Assembly (NCBI GenBank): GCA_021286765.1
Contig: JAJTBS010000002.1
Span: 620,001-684,000 of the forward strand
Direction: 5' to 3'
Source: Holophagaceae bacterium
GTDB lineage: Bacteria; Acidobacteriota; Holophagae; Holophagales; Holophagaceae
DNA: 64,000 nt
In this document: one piece after another, positions 59,406 through 64,000 of the stretch
Position numbering within the stretch: the stretch's first letter is position 1
How the letters are laid out: the number at the start of each line of letters is the position of its first letter
Program-made: the position numbers and the translations under genes
Notes under the pieces: model-generated
Database searches by the model: none
The model's input: the letters and a program-made list of their open reading frames with translations, nothing else
Told to the model about the DNA's origin: nothing

Positions 59406-61807
59406 GCCAGGCCGCCACCTGCGATCTCTGCGGCGCGGCCGCCACCAAGCATCCCCAGATCCAGGTCTTCCGCAATCAGGAGCAGCGCTTCTGCTGCACC
59501 GGCTGCCTCAACGTCTATGCCATCCTCCTGGAAAGCGGCGCCATGGATGCGGGTGTGGATCTCCGCAGCACCGACCTCTACCAGGAGAGCCTGCGCTTGG
59601 GCCTGCTGGGCCAGGGCGGGGAGGACCTGCCCTCCGCCGTGCCTGAAGGGGCCGAGACCCGAGAGGCCCTCTACCAGCTCTCGGGGATGTGGTGCGCCGC
59701 GTGCGGCTGGGTGGTGGAGCACGCCCTGCGCCGGGAGCGCGGCATCGTTTCCGCCGAGGTGCTGTTCACCTCCGACCTGCTCAAGGTCACCTACTGCCCC
59801 CAGATGCTCCCGCCGGGCACCGTGCCCGACCGCGTGAAGTCCCTGGGCTACCGTGCCGCGGAGTTCGGCACCGAGCAGGAGGGCGACCGCCGCGAGTGGC
59901 AGGACATGCTGCTGCGCCTGGGCATCGCCGGGGGCCTGTGGATGAACGTGATGCTGTTCAGCCTCGTCATCTACGCCAGCTACTTCGAGGGCATCGCGGG
60001 CTGGGCCCAGCGGGCCGTGCCCTTCATCCTCATGGTCCTCACCCTGCCCGTGGTGCTCTACTCGGCCTGGCCCATCCACCGCATCGCCTGGTTCGGCATG
60101 AAGACCGGCCACCTCCGCATGGAGGCCCTCATCTCCACGGGGGTGCTGGCAGCCTTCACCTACAGCTCCGCCCAGGCGATCCTGGGCGGGAGGCACTTCT
60201 ACTTCGACACGGCCTGCGCCATCGTCACCCTGGTGCTCACCGGCAAGGCCCTGGAGCGCAATGCCAAGGACCGCAGCGCCCGCGCCATCGCCATGCTCCA
60301 CCGCCTGCTGCCCAAGAAGGCCCGCCTCCGCATCGACGGACAGGAACGCTTCGTGGCCATCGAGGCCCTGGAGGCCGGCACCCTGATCCTGGTGAAGCCC
60401 GGCGAGCGCATTCCCGCGGACGGCGTGGTGGTGGAGGGCCAGTCCACGGTGGATGAGTCCGTGGTCACCGGCGAGTCGGATCCTCGGGCCAAGGCCGTGG
60501 GGGACGCGGTGATCTGCGGCAGCCTGAACACCGCCGGCGTGCTGGAGCTGCGCGTCACCCGCTGTGGCGAGGATTCGACCCTGGCCCAGATCGTGAAATC
60601 CGTGCAGGCGGCCCTGGCGGGCAAGAGCCCTCTGGAGCGCATGGTGGATCGCGTCTCCCGGATCTTCATTCCCGTGGTATTGGTCCTGGCCGCGCTCACG
60701 GTGCTGGTGTGCCTTGGCCGGGGGCTCGTGGGCACCGAGGCCATGCTGCGGGGCATCGCCGTGCTGGTCATCGCCTGCCCCTGCGCCCTGGGCATCGCCA
60801 CCCCCTTGGCCACCACCGCCGCCATCGGCGCGGCCTCGCGCCAGGGCATCATCATCCGCGACGTGCGGGTGCTGGAGACCTTCCGCAAGGTGGATCTCCT
60901 CGTCCTCGACAAGACCGGCACCGTGACCGAGGGCGACTTCCGGGTGCGCCACGCCGCGCTGGATCACCTCGACCTGGTGGCGGCCCTGGAGTCCTATTCC
61001 GAGCATCCCCTGGCCCATGCGGTGAAGCGGTACGGCGAAGCGCAAGGGGTTGATCGGCACGATGCCTCGGGCATCGAGGTCAGGGCAGGCCGTGGCCTGG
61101 CGGGCACGGTGGCGGGCCATCGAGTGGTGGTGGGCAACCGCAGGCTGCTGATGGAGGACGGCATTCCGCTCCCGTCCGAGGTCGAGGTCCAGGCGGGCGC
61201 CTGGGAAGCGGAAGGCCTCACCGTGGCCTTCGCGGCGGTGGATGGCCTCTGTGCCGGCGCCCTGGCCTTCGGGGATCGCCCCCGGGCCGAGGCCGCCGCC
61301 GTCATCGCCGAACTGCGGTCCCGCGGCGTGCGCACGGTGCTGCTGTCCGGCGACGCGGTGGCCACCACGGAGCGCATCGCCAGGGCCGTGGGGGTGGACG
61401 ACTTCCTGGGCGAGGTGTCACCTGCGGAAAAGGCCGAGGCCGTGCGGCGCTTCCAGGCCCAGGGCAAGGTGGTGGCCATGGCGGGCGACGGCATCAATGA
61501 CGCGCCGGCCCTGGCGGCGGCGGACCTGGGGATCGCCATGGGGTCGGGCGCGGACCTGGCGATGCACGCGGCGCCCGTGGTGCTCATGCGGGACTCGCTC
61601 ACGTGCATCACCCGCGTCTTCCGCCTGGCCACGCTCACCCTGCGCGTGCTGAAGCAGAACCTCTTCTGGGCCTTCTTCTACAACACCGCGGGCATTTCGC
61701 TCGCCATGACCGGCGTGCTGAATCCCATCCTCGCCGCCGGCGCCATGGTGCTCTCCAGCCTGTCCGTCATCGGCAATTCCATGCGGCTGGGGCGGGACCG
61801 GGGCTGA
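59402..61807 (+). CDS. ccoI: Copper-transporting P-type ATPase (CcoI/CopA2 type)
   Basis: An 801-residue P1B-ATPase. The N-terminus has a Cys-rich metal domain (CDLCGAAA; FCCTGCLNVY) and an HMA-like CAAC (MWCAACGW near residue 100). Eight membrane helices, with the ion-site CPC in ACPCALG, TGES actuator, DKTGTVTEGD phosphorylation site, SEHPLAHA and MAGDGINDAPAL are intact. The FCCxGC start distinguishes FixI/CcoI pumps that supply copper to cbb3 oxidase from detoxifying CopA. ATG 59402 overlaps the small gene upstream. Confidence 0.93.
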   Translation: MSQAATCDLCGAAATKHPQIQVFRNQEQRFCCTGCLNVYAILLESGAMDAGVDLRSTDLYQESLRLGLLGQGGEDLPSAVPEGAETREALYQLSGMWCAACGWVVEHALRRERGIVSAEVLFTSDLLKVTYCPQMLPPGTVPDRVKSLGYRAAEFGTEQEGDRREWQDMLLRLGIAGGLWMNVMLFSLVIYASYFEGIAGWAQRAVPFILMVLTLPVVLYSAWPIHRIAWFGMKTGHLRMEALISTGVLAAFTYSSAQAILGGRHFYFDTACAIVTLVLTGKALERNAKDRSARAIAMLHRLLPKKARLRIDGQERFVAIEALEAGTLILVKPGERIPADGVVVEGQSTVDESVVTGESDPRAKAVGDAVICGSLNTAGVLELRVTRCGEDSTLAQIVKSVQAALAGKSPLERMVDRVSRIFIPVVLVLAALTVLVCLGRGLVGTEAMLRGIAVLVIACPCALGIATPLATTAAIGAASRQGIIIRDVRVLETFRKVDLLVLDKTGTVTEGDFRVRHAALDHLDLVAALESYSEHPLAHAVKRYGEAQGVDRHDASGIEVRAGRGLAGTVAGHRVVVGNRRLLMEDGIPLPSEVEVQAGAWEAEGLTVAFAAVDGLCAGALAFGDRPRAEAAAVIAELRSRGVRTVLLSGDAVATTERIARAVGVDDFLGEVSPAEKAEAVRRFQAQGKVVAMAGDGINDAPALAAADLGIAMGSGADLAMHAAPVVLMRDSLTCITRVFRLATLTLRVLKQNLFWAFFYNTAGISLAMTGVLNPILAAGAMVLSSLSVIGNSMRLGRDRG

Positions 61808-61816
61808 GCGGATGGT

Positions 61817-62638
61817 TCATCGGAGTTCCACCGGCTTGAGCTCGGTGACTTCGGCCATCTGCGCGGCCCTTCCACTCCGGACGGCGGCCTTGTGGTAGGT
61901 GAAGTCCACGACCACTTCAAAGGGAGCCTGGTCGGCGAACCCAGCGGGCACCATGAAGCGCCAGCGCAGCGCCGCCTTGAGGATCGCGGGGAACGACTCC
62001 CGCCGCCCATGACCGGAGACCAAGGTGGCCTCCTGAGGCACGCCATCGGCCCCCACGCGAAGCCGCACCTTCACGCTCTGGCCGTCGATGGGGGCCAGTT
62101 CCGCGGCGCGGTCGTAGTCCGGCATCACGGACTTCACCAGCTTCAGGAGCCCTTGGCCGCCCATCCCGGTTCCGTTGCCTACGCCATCGCCATGCCCCCG
62201 TCCGAATCCATGGCCATCTCCCCTGGGAACCCCGTTCCCATGGGCCCCTACCGGAAGACTCCGGTCGAGGACCATCGGCGGCTCCAACGCGCGCAGCTCC
62301 GTATCCACCACCGGGAGCACCCGCTGGGGCGGAGCGGTCACCACCTCCAGGGCCGGCACGGACAGAAGGCGCACATCGATCATGACATTGCCCTGCCGGT
62401 GGCTGCCTCCGGGGGGGCCGGGCCGCGGGCCGATGGGAGGCCGATACTCCGGGGGCTCCATGGCCAGGGCCACCCGGATCACCGGCGGGCGTGGGGGCAG
62501 GGACAGGGCCTCGATCTTCCACGCCAGCAGAAGAAGGACGGCGATCGCGTAGAGGGGGATCCACAGCCAGCGGGCCCTTCCGGCGGGCTGGAATCCCGAT
62601 CCTTCCCACGCGGGGGGAGGCAGGGTGAGATCACTCAT
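61817..62638 (-). CDS. TonB-like energy transducer
   Basis: A 273-residue protein with a short cytoplasmic N-terminus, one helix (about 22-42), a Pro/Gly-rich periplasmic linker (including a Gly/His/Asp-rich run near 150-175) and a C-terminal TonB-type domain (about 180-255: VMPDYDRAAELAPIDGQSVKVRLRVGADGVPQEATLVSG, ALRWRF.P). ATG 62636-62638 is chosen. The domain carries the usual TonB pattern of variable-to-strand segments. No exbB/exbD is adjacent. It may energise a TonB receptor such as the one near 43 kb. Convergent with ccoI (9 nt gap). Confidence 0.75.
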   Translation of the reverse strand: MSDLTLPPPAWEGSGFQPAGRARWLWIPLYAIAVLLLLAWKIEALSLPPRPPVIRVALAMEPPEYRPPIGPRPGPPGGSHRQGNVMIDVRLLSVPALEVVTAPPQRVLPVVDTELRALEPPMVLDRSLPVGAHGNGVPRGDGHGFGRGHGDGVGNGTGMGGQGLLKLVKSVMPDYDRAAELAPIDGQSVKVRLRVGADGVPQEATLVSGHGRRESFPAILKAALRWRFMVPAGFADQAPFEVVVDFTYHKAAVRSGRAAQMAEVTELKPVELR

Positions 62639-62722
62639 GGCGGCAGCACGATCATGGTTGGACCCACCCAAGTCTGGCCTTGGATCCATGAGAGCCGCAG
62701 CCTGCTGGCCTGTCCAGCGCCT

Positions 62723-63517
62723 TCAGCCCTGCAGCCGCAACAGCATCACGGCCTGCCAGAGGATGTACCCGCCCATGCCGGCCACCAGCAGGCCACCCAG
62801 GCGCAGCAGGCGCGCCTTCCAGGCCTGACTGAGGCGCGTGCTGGCCAGGCCCAGGCCCAGGAGCAGGGGCGCGTTGCCCAGGCCGAAGGCCGCCATGCCC
62901 GCGGCGCCCATCTTCCAATCCCCGCCATCCAGGGTGCGCAGCAGCATCATGTAGACCAGGCCGCAGGGGATGAGGCCCCAGAGCATCCCAAGGGCGTAGG
63001 GCAGGCTGCCAAGGGCGAGCCCCCTGCCCATGAGCTTCTGCAGCGGCGCCGGCAGCCTGAACTCCATGAGCGAGTCCGCCCGGCCGCCCAGGGCCATCAC
63101 CAGGCCCATGAGAAGCATGAGCACGCCCACGGCCAGCTTCACCCAGATCTGCCAGGGCCAGGCCTGGGCCGCGATGAGGGCCGCGCCTTCGGGTTTGCAG
63201 CAGGCATGCATGTCCTGCACGGTCTGCAGGCGCGCGAAGCCGCCGAGGAATCCAATGAGGCCGCCCAGGAGCGCGTAGGTGGTGATGCGGCCCAACTGGA
63301 AGCGCAGGTGCCGCGTCCACAGCCTTCCGCCCTGCTTCGCCTGGCTGAGGCCGAAGGCGGCCACGATGGGGCCGCACATGCCCGCGCAGTGGCCCAGGGA
63401 GCCCAGCAGGCCCGCGATCCACATCACCACCAGCCAGGGCGCGGCGTGGGGGTGGTTCAGCCATGATTCGAGCATCGCCCATGGTCCCGCGGGGGCCGCG
63501 GAACCCGCAAGCGACAT
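62723..63517 (-). CDS. TauE/SafE-like (DsbD_2) membrane protein linked to cbb3 maturation
   Basis: A 264-residue membrane protein with six or seven helices and the motif GHCAGMCGP near residue 42, characteristic of the DsbD_2/'sulfite exporter TauE/SafE' proteins often found beside ccoG, ccoH and ccoI. An inserted segment (VQDMHACCKPEG) holds two more Cys. A copper-handling or thiol-redox role in oxidase assembly is expected from context. The annotated start ATG 63515-63517 lies only 5 nt from a strong hairpin; Met at 63473-63475 is an alternative. Confidence 0.78.
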   Translation of the reverse strand: MSLAGSAAPAGPWAMLESWLNHPHAAPWLVVMWIAGLLGSLGHCAGMCGPIVAAFGLSQAKQGGRLWTRHLRFQLGRITTYALLGGLIGFLGGFARLQTVQDMHACCKPEGAALIAAQAWPWQIWVKLAVGVLMLLMGLVMALGGRADSLMEFRLPAPLQKLMGRGLALGSLPYALGMLWGLIPCGLVYMMLLRTLDGGDWKMGAAGMAAFGLGNAPLLLGLGLASTRLSQAWKARLLRLGGLLVAGMGGYILWQAVMLLRLQG

Positions 63518-63522
63518 GGATC

Positions 63523-63557
63523 ACGGGTGGGTGCGACGGGATGTCGCACCCACCCGT
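63523..63557 (-). terminator. Long perfect hairpin between outer-membrane protein and TauE/SafE genes
   Basis: A 15-bp perfect stem (ACGGGTGGGTGCGAC / GTCGCACCCACCCGT) with a 5-nt loop lies 18 nt past the barrel gene stop on the minus strand. It has no T-run, yet its strength suggests transcript termination or processing. It ends 5 nt before the possible ATG at 63517 and would mask any ribosome site there. Confidence 0.6.
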
Positions 63558-63575
63558 AGGTTGATCAGAACCGCC

Positions 63576-64000
63576 TCAGAAGCGGATGCCGGCGTACACG
63601 CCGATCTGGTTCTTGGGGGCCATGGACTTCAGGGTGTTCTCAATGGAGTCGAACTTGTTGCTGGTGCTGGTGAGGGGGAAGGCCACCTCGAGGCCGATGA
63701 AGGGCTTCACGAGGGGCGAGGGGATGGCGTAGCCCACGTTGGCGCGGAGCCAGGGCCGGTTGTAGGTGGTGTTCTCGCCCTCCACCTCAAGCTTTTCGGC
63801 GCGGTACTCCAGCCCGGCGCCCACGGCCACCACGGCCTTGAAGTTGAACATGGCACCCACGGACCAGTGACTCTGCTTCAGTTCGGTGGGGGCGCCCGAG
63901 GGCGCGCCGCCCAAGGTCGCCTTCAGGGTCGACTTGGACTCCGGCTGGTAGCCCGCCGTGACCTGGAAGAGGGCGGGGCCGATGTCCACGATGGAGTAGC
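63576..64000 (-). CDS. Outer-membrane beta-barrel protein (5' truncated by window)
   Basis: The frame remains open to the right edge; about 141 C-terminal residues are seen. Alternating polar/hydrophobic strands (QVTAGYQPESKSTLKATLGG, WSVGAMFNFKAVVAVGAGLEYRAEKL, PWLRANVGYAIP, VKPFIGLEVAFPL, QIGVYAGIRF) with glycine turns and a terminal Phe are typical of a small outer-membrane barrel. The N-terminal signal and the family are outside the window. Confidence 0.75.
   Translation of the reverse strand, partial: YSIVDIGPALFQVTAGYQPESKSTLKATLGGAPSGAPTELKQSHWSVGAMFNFKAVVAVGAGLEYRAEKLEVEGENTTYNRPWLRANVGYAIPSPLVKPFIGLEVAFPLTSTSNKFDSIENTLKSMAPKNQIGVYAGIRF

Overview
The window is a gene-dense, high-GC bacterial chromosome segment with short AT-rich islands at a few promoters. 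The mix of an Oar-like TonB receptor with a carboxypeptidase-regulatory N-terminus, a bc/cbb3 respiratory operon with a multihaem cytochrome c, many hybrid or lone response regulators and a corrinoid-protein module fits an acidobacterium of the Holophaga/Geothrix type. That assignment is inference from gene content; no rRNA gene, tRNA gene, CRISPR array or recognisable IS element was seen.

Left part (1-16 kb): a truncated surface lipoprotein with a lipase-like N-terminus, a coiled-coil lipoprotein with a clear terminator, metK followed by a small duplicated 3' segment, then a leftward run: clpB, and a translationally coupled set of HD-GYP regulator, receiver protein, GH3 N-acetylhexosaminidase-like enzyme and GGDEF regulator (c-di-GMP signalling). 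Next comes a leftward three-gene operon: a corrinoid (B12) binding protein, an MtaA/UroD-fold methyltransferase relative that has lost two of three zinc ligands, and a hybrid histidine kinase with a DUF1638-like N-terminus. I read this as a probable corrinoid-linked sensory system.

Middle (16-35 kb): a Kelch/galactose-oxidase-like protein whose N-terminus is a ladder of eleven 11-residue repeats, each starting with Cys; a small membrane protein; a lone receiver; a TetR regulator with a nearby palindrome; a ThrE-type exporter; a molybdopterin oxidoreductase without Tat signal plus an FeS/DmsC fusion; an LhgO-like oxidase; a VOC protein; mutS with a coupled Nim-like flavoprotein; a bacteriohemerythrin fused to a degenerate HAD domain; a TauABC/SsuABC-type ABC transporter; a methyltransferase; and CapA.

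Right-centre (35.5-46 kb): RpiR regulator, TonB receptor, secreted cyanophycinase, M14 carboxypeptidase, isoaspartyl dipeptidase, YfcC-type carrier and M28 aminopeptidase, all leftward and mostly coupled by 4-nt overlaps. Together they look like a complete locus for scavenging extracellular cyanophycin or beta-aspartyl peptides. YcaQ-like and FadH-like genes lie upstream.

Right part (49.7-64 kb): a rightward operon for CcoS-like protein, Rieske protein, cytochrome b, a seven-haem cytochrome c, CcoN, CcoO, two small membrane proteins, an FAD/FeS oxidoreductase, CcoG, a 53-residue membrane protein and a CcoI/CopA-type P-type ATPase, followed by convergent TonB-like and TauE/SafE-like genes and a truncated outer-membrane barrel gene. 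No CcoP or cytochrome c1 gene is present, so electron flow from the bc module to the oxidase probably passes through the seven-haem protein.
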